From assembly GCA_024234505.1 (NCBI GenBank), contig JACKOD010000001.1, forward strand, positions 788,403 through 852,402: a stretch of DNA of 64,000 bases, given 5' to 3'. The position numbers and the translations under genes were made by a program. This DNA comes from Hahellaceae bacterium (GTDB taxonomy: Bacteria > Pseudomonadota > Gammaproteobacteria > Pseudomonadales > Oleiphilaceae). Below the pieces are notes generated by a model. That model ran no database searches and had not been told where the DNA came from. It was given only the letters and a program-made list of their open reading frames with translations. Of the stretch, positions 57,426-64,000 are shown in pieces. How positions within the stretch are numbered: the first letter of the stretch is position 1; the number at the start of each line of letters is the position of its first letter.

Positions 57426-58514
57426 TTAAGCGGCCTGATTTTCTACCTGTCTAATCGGCTCTCTTTCCGGGTTCAGCGTTGTTGGTCCCACCGGTGTGCA
57501 GTTTCGTACATCACGCGTTCCCCATCGATCTGGATTGGCTGCCTTCGCGGCTTCAATCCGATCTTTGCGCTGCGTCAGTATGTTTTTATCCTGTCCTGTA
57601 TGGCGCTGGTGTGGCGTCACGAACCGCAATCGACTGTGTTTATGCTCGTAGTTATACCAGCGCGTAAACTTCAGGACCCAGGCTCTTGCTTCATCAAGGC
57701 TTTTAAAGCCAGCTGATGGCCAATCCGGCCGGTATTTGCAGGTTCGGAACAATGACTCGGCAAACGGATTATCGTTGCTCACCCTAGGCCTGCTGTACGA
57801 GGTGGTCACCCCAAGTTCATACGCTTTCATGCGCATGGTTTGAGATTTCATCGGGGCGCCGTTATCCGAGTGCAGCACCACACCACTGTGCAAACATTTT
57901 TCCCGTATCAGTGTTTGTTCCAATAGCTTCGCCGCGTAGGCTCCAGATTCTTGTTCATTCACTTCGTGACCGACGATTTTTCGGCTGAATATATCTTCCA
58001 GCATGTACAGGTAGTAAAACTGCCCACGCACCGTGCTGGGTAAGTAGGTGATATCCCAGCAAAACACCTGACCAGGCCCTGTCGCCTGAAAAGTCTTTGG
58101 CAGGGCTAACCCTTTCGGCGCCATGCTTCGTCCACGATGATGCAACTGACCTCGGGCTTTTAATACCCGGTAAAACGTCGATTCAGAGCCGTAATATTCA
58201 CCATTATCCAACAGTGTCGGCACAATTTGTGATGGCGGTAAACTCGCAAATTTTGGCAGGTTACACACCGCAATGATTTGTGCCTGTTCCGCTTCGGTCA
58301 ATTTATTTGTAGGCGCAGGACGAACCGTATCCGGTCGTTTATCTGCACTGATCTGACCATCACGATACCAGCGCCGATAGGTACGTAACGTGATCCCCAC
58401 TTCTTCGCACGACTTATGCAGTCTGGCTCCCGACTGATTCGCTTCCTGTATCCACGACACGTATTGTGTGCGCTGTGGGACTGAGGTTAATCGTCCTCGC
58501 TGTCGTTCTCCCAA
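57426..58514 (-). CDS. IS3-family transposase OrfB (integrase core)
   Basis: 362-residue integrase-like protein. After an N-terminal helix-turn-helix (SCEEVGITLRTYRRWYRDGQ) and an HTH_21-like region (LPPSQIVPTLLDNGEYYGSESTFYRVLK), the rve core carries the DDE residues in FCWDITYLPS, VVLHSDNGAPM and SNDNPFAESLFRTCKY. It overlaps OrfA by 28 bp in a different frame, so it is made by programmed frameshifting or internal initiation at 58514. The frame is uninterrupted. Confidence 0.93.
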   Translation of the reverse strand: MGERQRGRLTSVPQRTQYVSWIQEANQSGARLHKSCEEVGITLRTYRRWYRDGQISADKRPDTVRPAPTNKLTEAEQAQIIAVCNLPKFASLPPSQIVPTLLDNGEYYGSESTFYRVLKARGQLHHRGRSMAPKGLALPKTFQATGPGQVFCWDITYLPSTVRGQFYYLYMLEDIFSRKIVGHEVNEQESGAYAAKLLEQTLIREKCLHSGVVLHSDNGAPMKSQTMRMKAYELGVTTSYSRPRVSNDNPFAESLFRTCKYRPDWPSAGFKSLDEARAWVLKFTRWYNYEHKHSRLRFVTPHQRHTGQDKNILTQRKDRIEAAKAANPDRWGTRDVRNCTPVGPTTLNPEREPIRQVENQAA

Positions 58515-58987
58515 AGCGCATTTAACTTTTTTCGAAGCACCAGTAAGGCGGCTGTTTCAGCTAAGGCTTTTTCTTTTTCTCGCAGCTCGCGTTTTAACTG
58601 TTTGATTTCTCTATGATCGGCCTGACGCTGCCGTTTTGCTTCCAGCTCTTGTTCACGTGAACTCATAAAACCTCTGAGCGAGTCGGCTTTCCAGGCTTTC
58701 ACTTGTTCCACGTAAAGGCCTTTTTCTCGACAGTATTCGCTGAGTTCGGCTTCATTCAAACTGGCAGTTTCGATCACCGTGGCAAGCTTGGCTTCGGCTG
58801 ACCATTGTTCTGGGGTTGGTTTATTTCCGGGCACAGGACGACCTTGTTGTTTGGCTCTATCCCGCCAATTATACAGAGTTTGCAGCCCAATCCCTTCAGT
58901 TCTGGATACTTCGGCAACCGTCATATTTGAAGGTGGCATTAACTTGCTCAAAATCTGTTGTTTACGTTCTTCACTATAGCGCGGCAC
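58487..58987 (-). CDS. IS3-family transposase OrfA
   Basis: 166-residue DNA-binding protein with an N-terminal helix-turn-helix (SEERKQQILSKLMPPSNMTVAEVSRTEGIGLQTLYNWRDRA) and a C-terminal coiled coil (QELEAKRQRQADHREIKQLKRELREKEKALAETAALLVLRKK) that should dimerise or bind OrfB. Larger than the usual 90-120 residues of IS3 OrfA because of a second helical segment at about 65-105. It lies upstream of and overlaps OrfB. Confidence 0.88.
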   Translation of the reverse strand: MPRYSEERKQQILSKLMPPSNMTVAEVSRTEGIGLQTLYNWRDRAKQQGRPVPGNKPTPEQWSAEAKLATVIETASLNEAELSEYCREKGLYVEQVKAWKADSLRGFMSSREQELEAKRQRQADHREIKQLKRELREKEKALAETAALLVLRKKLNALWENDSEDD

Positions 58988-59395
58988 AATTGCCCCTTAA
59001 CGCCCCACTGGTTAATTTTTAAGTAGTGACAACTATCCTGCCAGAGGGGGCGTGATGGCAAAGTATTAATTGAAGGTTGTTCGTATCATGCTTAAAACAA
59101 GCATGTCTAGCAGCCATTTCTACTAACCAATTGTGGTTCGGCGCTCAGTCGTTGTCCCGCTGCCAAGGTGTCACCGCCATCGCCAAAGACTTTAGTTGGA
59201 TAAAATCCTTCCATCTCCGAGCGTACGATATTGATCGCCAGTGCTGTTACAATTGGGCATTTATAAAAAGAAAGTTGCGATAAAAGCGGTAGAGAGGCAA
59301 TTACATAAACCTAAAACATAAAACTAAATTGATAAAGCCGGAGGACAAGCCTTGGTAATGGGTTTTTCTACAGGCTCGTTAGCTGAAGTCAGGTT

Positions 59396-59860
59396 ATGAA
59401 TATTACTGAAGTATCAAGTGATAATTTATCTGTGTACCTAAATTTAGCCCAGTGTTACGAGGCTGAGTTTTCTGTATTAACTAAGAAGAAGCCAGATGAA
59501 AATGGCCTGTTTATGCTAGATACTGAAATTGTTTCCCCCACCAGAGGTTATATTTTATATGTCGGCAATGCTCCCGCAGGTATCGCGGCAATAGGGTGCA
59601 AAGGCGATTCCGAATATGAAGTTTACGAGTTTTATGTCGTTCCTTATTTTAGGAATAATAAGCTAGGTGTTAAGTTTGCCCATGGAATCTGGCAAATGTT
59701 GCCTGGTGAGTGGGTGGTTAAACAAATTCAAGGGGCTAATCACGCCATTAATTTTTGGCGATATTGTATTAATTGTTTTCCCCACAAAAATTATGAAGAG
59801 GGTCCTTACCTCGATCAGTATTGGGGGCAGGTAAATAAGCAAAGGTTTGTAGTACTTTAG
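59396..59860 (+). CDS. GNAT acetyltransferase (intact cassette copy)
   Basis: 154-residue protein of the GNAT superfamily: N-terminal MNITEVSSDNLSVYLNLAQCYEAEFSVLTKKKPD, strands FMLDTEIVSP and GYILYVGNAPAGIAAIGC, the motif-A block YEFYVVPYFRNNKLGVKFAHGIWQ that binds acetyl-CoA, and a C-terminal INFWRYCINCFPHKNYEEG. Substrate unknown. The same gene is truncated by an IS element at 49093, and a paralogous stub lies at 55583. The sequence just upstream (CCTTGGTAATGGGTTTTTCT, then CGTTAGCTGAAGTCAGGTT) is shared with the other copy and is likely the cassette junction. Confidence 0.82.
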   Translation: MNITEVSSDNLSVYLNLAQCYEAEFSVLTKKKPDENGLFMLDTEIVSPTRGYILYVGNAPAGIAAIGCKGDSEYEVYEFYVVPYFRNNKLGVKFAHGIWQMLPGEWVVKQIQGANHAINFWRYCINCFPHKNYEEGPYLDQYWGQVNKQRFVVL

Positions 59861-60321
59861 GTTCAAGCTGATAGAACCCATGTCACCTCTGCTTGTTAAA
59901 TACCGCGGCTTTGTTGCCCGTTGCAAAGCCGACTCCCGGCCTGAGGCCAGTAAAGGCGTGTTCTTATCTGTGCGGTTTGCCGAATTGTAGGCACCCAGTT
60001 GAGACTGCAATTTGCGGCACAAGTTGATCGCTTGTTTGTTTGCTGGTGACACAAGGCGGCAGCGTGTCGACGTGATTTAGCGACACAAACCGAGCGCCAG
60101 ATCTACTGCAGATAAGCAGATAGCAACCACTCATTAACCTCAATCTTTTCAATAAGCAAAATTGTGCGCCCGAATATTAAAAATACTGCACATTGTACAA
60201 ACTTCAGCTGCTAAGCTTCACGTTATAACACATAAAATGAAAGCGGTTGTTAACGTATGATGATAAATGACCGGGATGTCGTATGGGCGTTTAACGCCTT
60301 GGTCAGTTAGCGGATATTTGA
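59861..60321. other. 461-bp spacer at right edge of island
   Basis: No gene seen. A hairpin CGGCTTTG (59906-59913) / CAAAGCCG (59924-59931) lies 45 bp after the GNAT stop. Composition becomes less AT-rich near 59940-60110, and an AT-rich region (60170-60260) before the next gene probably contains its promoter. Confidence 0.4.
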
Positions 60322-62619
60322 ATGGTTAAACATTTTAGCTTGCGCAAGATGATAGGTTTGATGCTGTTTACCCTGTTTTTTCTACTGGGTTGGGGGGTAA
60401 CGGCGTATCTGATTGAGGTGGAGTTCGAGTCGGTTAAATCCTCACTCATTCACAACCTGAGTTCAACGGTTGAGACGGGAGTACAGCAGCAGATCGCCAT
60501 CTACTATCGCGATTTGGCGGTGTTGCGGCAGTCTGAAGAACTGATTTTAGAAGACCCAGCCGTAGAGCACGTAGTGATTTATGACCGGTTGGGTGAGGTG
60601 ATCAGTGATAAGAGTGTCCGCAAAGTCTTTAATACGGCAGCGTACAATCTACGAGATCTTGGAGCGACCCTTCCGATTCTGAAAGTAATGACAATGACAC
60701 AAACGAGTACCTATTCGGGGGCTCAGGTTATTGAAACCGTTATTCCGGTTTTTTCGTCGGTGAATACCCACAGAACCGACATTTCCCGTAGTGAATTTGG
60801 TCAGTTATTAATGCAGACCCATAAACCCGGAGCGACCAATTTGCTGGGTTACTACGCGGTGGGTATCAATGTCGACGCACTACAGAATAATGTTGCTGAA
60901 TATGCAGTAAAAGTCAGACTCATCGCGTTACTGATTGCGGTGATTGCAATGCTGCTCGGAATCGTCATTACGCGACGAATTACTGCCCCGTTAGGAAATC
61001 TGGCGCAACTGGCGGAGGATATTTCTGCCGGAAAGCTTAACCAGACCTTTCGAGCCAAAGGGGCGGGCGAAGCGCATAAAATTGCGGCCATGCTTAATCT
61101 GGTGCTGGCTGATTTAAACTCGCACCGAATGAAAATGGATGCCGAAAGTCATCTGCTCACTTTAAAGGTAAATGAACGCACGGAGCAACTCTCCCAGCGG
61201 AATAAAGAGTTGCAAGAAGCCGTCAATCAGGTTACGCATGCGAAGAATCGAATGCGGCAACTGGCCTACTATGACAGCTTAACGTCATTGCCTAACCGCC
61301 AATTGTTTACCGAGCAATTGGAGTTACTGCTCAAAATTTCTCGTCGGGAAAAGACAACTGTCGCGCTGCTGTTTCTGGATTTGGATAACTTTAAACGTAT
61401 CAATGATTCATTGGGTCACAACGCGGGCGATCATTTGCTGCGTGAAGTCGGCGCCAGACTGTCGAGCTGTATTCGTGAGAGCGATTTGATCTCACAGTTT
61501 TTCAGCGATGAGTCCAAGATTGGAGTTTCACGACTCGGTGGCGATGAATTTACCGTGGTGCTGAATAAACTTGAGTCGCCGGAGGACGCAGGAATTGTCG
61601 CGGAGCGTTTGCTCGAATCTCTACGAACGCCCATGCTCATCGATGGTCACGAAATTGTGATCACACCTAGCGTGGGTATCGCGATAGCGCCTGAACATGC
61701 CGATTCGGTTGAACGTTTATTGAAGTGTGCGGATACAGCGATGTACCACGCTAAAAAAACCGGCAGGAATAACTACAGTTTCTACTCAAGCGCGATGGAC
61801 AGTACGTCCATAGGCCGCCTTCAACTTGAAGCGGATTTACGCAAGGCCATCGAGCGAGGAGAAATGATGCTTTACTACCAGCCTCAGGTGGATATTGAAA
61901 CCGGTGAAATTTGCGGTGCCGAGGCGCTGATTCGCTGGAATCATCCCGAGCGGGGAATGGTTTCTCCTGCGGAGTTTATTCCTTTAGCGGAAGAAATGGG
62001 GTTAATTGTTGAATTGGGTGCCTGGACGTTATTGGAAGCCTGCCGACAATGTCAGGCTTTTCATGAAAAGGGACTCTTTTTGCCTAAAGTGGCGGTTAAC
62101 GTTTCCAGTCTTCAGTTCAATACGGCATTTGTAAAACTGGTACAGGAAATATTGCGCGAAACCCGGTTGGATCCGAGTTTACTGGAACTGGAACTGACAG
62201 AAGGCGTGATTATGACCAATGCCAAAGCCTCCATTCGGGCACTGAATGAGCTGAAGGCGCTGGGTTGCACACTTTCAGTTGATGACTTTGGTACGGGATA
62301 CTCGTCTTTAAGTTATTTAAGCCAATTTCCCCTGGATGAATTAAAAATTGATCGCAGCTTTGTGATTGCCTACGACAAGAGCAGCAACAATGCGAAGTTA
62401 GTGAGCGCGATTATCGCCATGGGTAAAAGCCTGAATCTTCGGATGGTGGCAGAAGGTGTAGATAACGAAGATCAGTTCCGCTTTCTGCGCCGTCAGGGGA
62501 TTCAGATTATTCAAGGCTATCTTTTTAGCCCCCCGGTTCCGGCGTCGGAATTTGCGAAACTATTGGCAAAAACACCTTACTTTAATCAAATTAAAGAAAT
62601 TGGTAGTCGCGCAACCTGA
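60322..62619 (+). CDS. membrane GGDEF-EAL protein (c-di-GMP turnover)
   Basis: 765-residue inner-membrane signalling protein. Two helices (about 10-30 and 195-215) flank a periplasmic sensor of about 165 residues without a clear family; a HAMP domain (ITRRITAPLGNLAQLAEDISAGKLNQTF) and a coiled coil follow. The diguanylate cyclase motif GGDEF is at 406-410, intact; the phosphodiesterase motif EAL is at 534-536, with DDFGTGYSSLSYL, KIDRSFV and EGVDNEDQ also intact. I see no RxxD inhibitory site before GGDEF; the linker there is unusually long (SQFFSDESKIGVSR). Both activities are possible. ATG start has only a weak site. Confidence 0.93.
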   Translation: MVKHFSLRKMIGLMLFTLFFLLGWGVTAYLIEVEFESVKSSLIHNLSSTVETGVQQQIAIYYRDLAVLRQSEELILEDPAVEHVVIYDRLGEVISDKSVRKVFNTAAYNLRDLGATLPILKVMTMTQTSTYSGAQVIETVIPVFSSVNTHRTDISRSEFGQLLMQTHKPGATNLLGYYAVGINVDALQNNVAEYAVKVRLIALLIAVIAMLLGIVITRRITAPLGNLAQLAEDISAGKLNQTFRAKGAGEAHKIAAMLNLVLADLNSHRMKMDAESHLLTLKVNERTEQLSQRNKELQEAVNQVTHAKNRMRQLAYYDSLTSLPNRQLFTEQLELLLKISRREKTTVALLFLDLDNFKRINDSLGHNAGDHLLREVGARLSSCIRESDLISQFFSDESKIGVSRLGGDEFTVVLNKLESPEDAGIVAERLLESLRTPMLIDGHEIVITPSVGIAIAPEHADSVERLLKCADTAMYHAKKTGRNNYSFYSSAMDSTSIGRLQLEADLRKAIERGEMMLYYQPQVDIETGEICGAEALIRWNHPERGMVSPAEFIPLAEEMGLIVELGAWTLLEACRQCQAFHEKGLFLPKVAVNVSSLQFNTAFVKLVQEILRETRLDPSLLELELTEGVIMTNAKASIRALNELKALGCTLSVDDFGTGYSSLSYLSQFPLDELKIDRSFVIAYDKSSNNAKLVSAIIAMGKSLNLRMVAEGVDNEDQFRFLRRQGIQIIQGYLFSPPVPASEFAKLLAKTPYFNQIKEIGSRAT

Positions 62620-62729
62620 TGGTGTATCTGCCGGTAAACAGCATCGTTCTTTAATCCAACGATAATTAATCTACCGATTATACTGAGAAGCATGGTAGTA
62701 AATCGGGATAGGGAGTCATTGTTTCGCTT

Positions 62730-64000
62730 ATGCAACTACGCCATACCAATATCGAAAAATTGAAAAACTCGCGGTTCGACGTATTGATCATCGGCGGGGG
62801 GATTAACGGTGCGGTTTCGGCCGCAGCATTAGCCGGCCGTGGACTCAAGGTGGCGCTGATTGACCAGCGTGATTTTGCCGGTTATACGAGCCAGCAGTCG
62901 TCCAATCTTGCCTGGGGCGGCATAAAATACATGGAAACCTACGAGTTCGGTTTGGTTCGCAAATTGTGCATGTCGCGCAATCAGCTGATGCGAAACTATC
63001 CCTCGACTGTGCAGGAAATTCGCTTTTTCACTACGATCAAAAAGGGCTTCAGGTATTCGCCAATATTTTTGTATTTAGGAACGATTTTATATTGGTTCAT
63101 GGGTAACGGATTCACACGTTTGCCTCGGTTTCTGACAGCAAAACAGTTAAAAGCAGAAGAATCTATTGTAAATACCGATAATTGCATTGGTGGTTTCGAA
63201 TATTCCGATGCTTACCTGCATGACAACGACGCCCGGTTTGTATTTAATTTCATTCGCTCGGCTATGAATTATGGCTGTATTGCTGCCAATTATGTCGAAT
63301 CGCAAGGTGCGCGTCGCGTCGGGGGCGAGTGGGTTACACAGGTGCAAGACGCTATCAGTGGTGAGTCGTTTGCGATTACCTCAACGGTGCTGATTAATGC
63401 GTGTGGGCCTTTTGCAGACGAGCACAATCGGCTGACGGGCCAAAAAACGGAACATCATCATGCCTTTTCAAAAGGGATTCACCTTATCGTAAACCGGCTA
63501 ACCCCGAATAAGCGTGTTCTGACGTTTTTTGCGGATGACGGTCGACTGTTCTTTGTGATTCCAATGGGGCCGAAAACCTGTATTGGCACCACAGATACCC
63601 GAATGGATTCTCCCTATGTGGAAGTCACACCGGAAGACCGTAAATTCGTTCTGGATAATATTAATGCTCGGTTGAAACTCGATCGGCCCCTAACAGCAGA
63701 CGATATCGTGGCAGAGCGTTGCGGTGTGCGTCCATTGGTGGTGCAGGGTAATGCTGATAAAAGCACGGATTTTCTACAACTATCCCGCAAGCACGCGATT
63801 GAATTGAATCAGGTAGATAAGCACCTGAGCATTTATGGTGGCAAACTGACGGACTGTATTAATGTGGGCGATGAAGTTTGCGATCTGGTGTCCGGTTTGG
63901 GGGTTGCGATCCCGTTTCCGAAACGTAAATGGTACGGTGAGCCTTCGGCATCAGTACGGGACGAGTTTTTCCATCAGGCACGGTTGATGAATCTGGATGG
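62730..64000 (+). CDS. FAD-dependent glycerol-3-phosphate dehydrogenase-like protein (3' end outside window)
   Basis: At least 423 codons, running off the right edge without a stop. The N-terminal FAD Rossmann motif GGGINGA follows FDVLIIG, then LIDQRDFAGYTSQQSSNLAWGGIKYMETYEF, the family's GG(I/L)RY-like block, and later CIGTTDTR and LSIYGGKLTD. This matches the GlpD/GlpA family, which oxidises glycerol-3-phosphate to dihydroxyacetone phosphate at the membrane. ATG 62730 is used; AGGGAG is some 15 bases upstream, so the start is not certain. No other glp genes are in the window. Confidence 0.9.
   Translation, partial: MQLRHTNIEKLKNSRFDVLIIGGGINGAVSAAALAGRGLKVALIDQRDFAGYTSQQSSNLAWGGIKYMETYEFGLVRKLCMSRNQLMRNYPSTVQEIRFFTTIKKGFRYSPIFLYLGTILYWFMGNGFTRLPRFLTAKQLKAEESIVNTDNCIGGFEYSDAYLHDNDARFVFNFIRSAMNYGCIAANYVESQGARRVGGEWVTQVQDAISGESFAITSTVLINACGPFADEHNRLTGQKTEHHHAFSKGIHLIVNRLTPNKRVLTFFADDGRLFFVIPMGPKTCIGTTDTRMDSPYVEVTPEDRKFVLDNINARLKLDRPLTADDIVAERCGVRPLVVQGNADKSTDFLQLSRKHAIELNQVDKHLSIYGGKLTDCINVGDEVCDLVSGLGVAIPFPKRKWYGEPSASVRDEFFHQARLMNLD

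Larger units (their letters stand above)
57390..59049 (-). mobile_element. IS3-family-like insertion sequence, complete
   Basis: About 1.66 kb between GCGTG target repeats (four or five bases). Imperfect terminal inverted repeats share TAGTTGTCAC at 15 bp from each end (57405-57414 on plus, complement near the right end). Two overlapping transposase frames run on the minus strand. Confidence 0.88.
57062..59775 (+). repeat. second copy of the two-cassette block, split by an IS3-family element
   Basis: 57062-57389 and 59055-59775 together match 48424-49472 with rare substitutions (for example C to T creating TAG at 57236 and A to G at 59453). Homology starts at the core-like CGTTAAAA, with unrelated sequence before it. 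Confidence 0.92.

Noticed and set aside
59663..60052. 129-residue minus-strand frame at the end of the GNAT gene
   Set aside because: Its start lies antisense to GNAT coding sequence, the remainder crosses the spacer, and it shows no family pattern or ribosome site.

Overview
The window looks like the chromosome of a Gram-negative gammaproteobacterium with an aerobic, outer-membrane lifestyle. Evidence includes an SCO copper chaperone, the MsrPQ pair, an AlkK-like acyl-CoA ligase, lipoproteins, an outer-membrane barrel remnant and a PEP-CTERM/exosortase-A style exopolysaccharide locus. I cannot name the genus from the sequence alone. There is no rRNA, tRNA, CRISPR array or phage structural module that I can see.

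Positions 1-14856 hold a surface polysaccharide locus: a Wzx-type flippase (cut by the window edge), a GT4 glycosyltransferase, a FemAB/CelD-like acyltransferase, a NodB deacetylase, an acyltransferase-3 O-acyltransferase, an asparagine-synthase-like protein without the usual N-terminal Cys, an acyl carrier protein, the two alpha/beta hydrolases typical of exosortase-A loci (hydrolase 2 and hydrolase 1), an O-antigen-ligase/polymerase-like protein and a heparinase II/III-like protein. Together they would build, modify, flip and polymerise a repeat unit. The exosortase itself, EpsI and the PrsK/PrsR regulators are not in the window, but a PEP-CTERM substrate lies at 52761.

Positions 15009-40300 are mostly housekeeping and stress genes: a PilZ protein, a lipoprotein plus SCO pair, alpha/beta hydrolases, a cold-shock protein with a consensus promoter and long leader, cobalamin adenosyltransferase, RhlE-type helicase, acyl-CoA ligase and MsrPQ. 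An SPFH/NAD-kinase-like/NADAR operon diverges from a secreted DUF4384 protein plus caspase-PEGA-FGE fusion. Then come a MerR-regulated P1B-type metal ATPase with its operator, an MFS transporter, MEKHLA, CSD-DUF1294, PEBP and AraC proteins. Positions 41043-46513 are a three-gene operon of a DUF2760 protein and two divergent Hsp70s.

Positions 46.6-59.9 kb form an AT-rich accessory island that reads as an integron-type cassette array without a visible integrase (CALIN-like). It holds small promoterless genes separated by attC-like inverted-repeat sites, and a two-cassette block (NTF2-like + GNAT) present twice. The array has been invaded and scrambled by an IS5-family element (one whole, one fragment), an IS3-family element, a group II intron reverse-transcriptase fragment and a polyvalent-protein fragment. 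Within it sit a PEP-CTERM gene with an excellent sigma-54 promoter, an orphan secreted repeat protein and several broken genes.

The window ends with a GGDEF-EAL protein (60322) and the 5' part of a glycerol-3-phosphate dehydrogenase-like gene running off the edge (62730).
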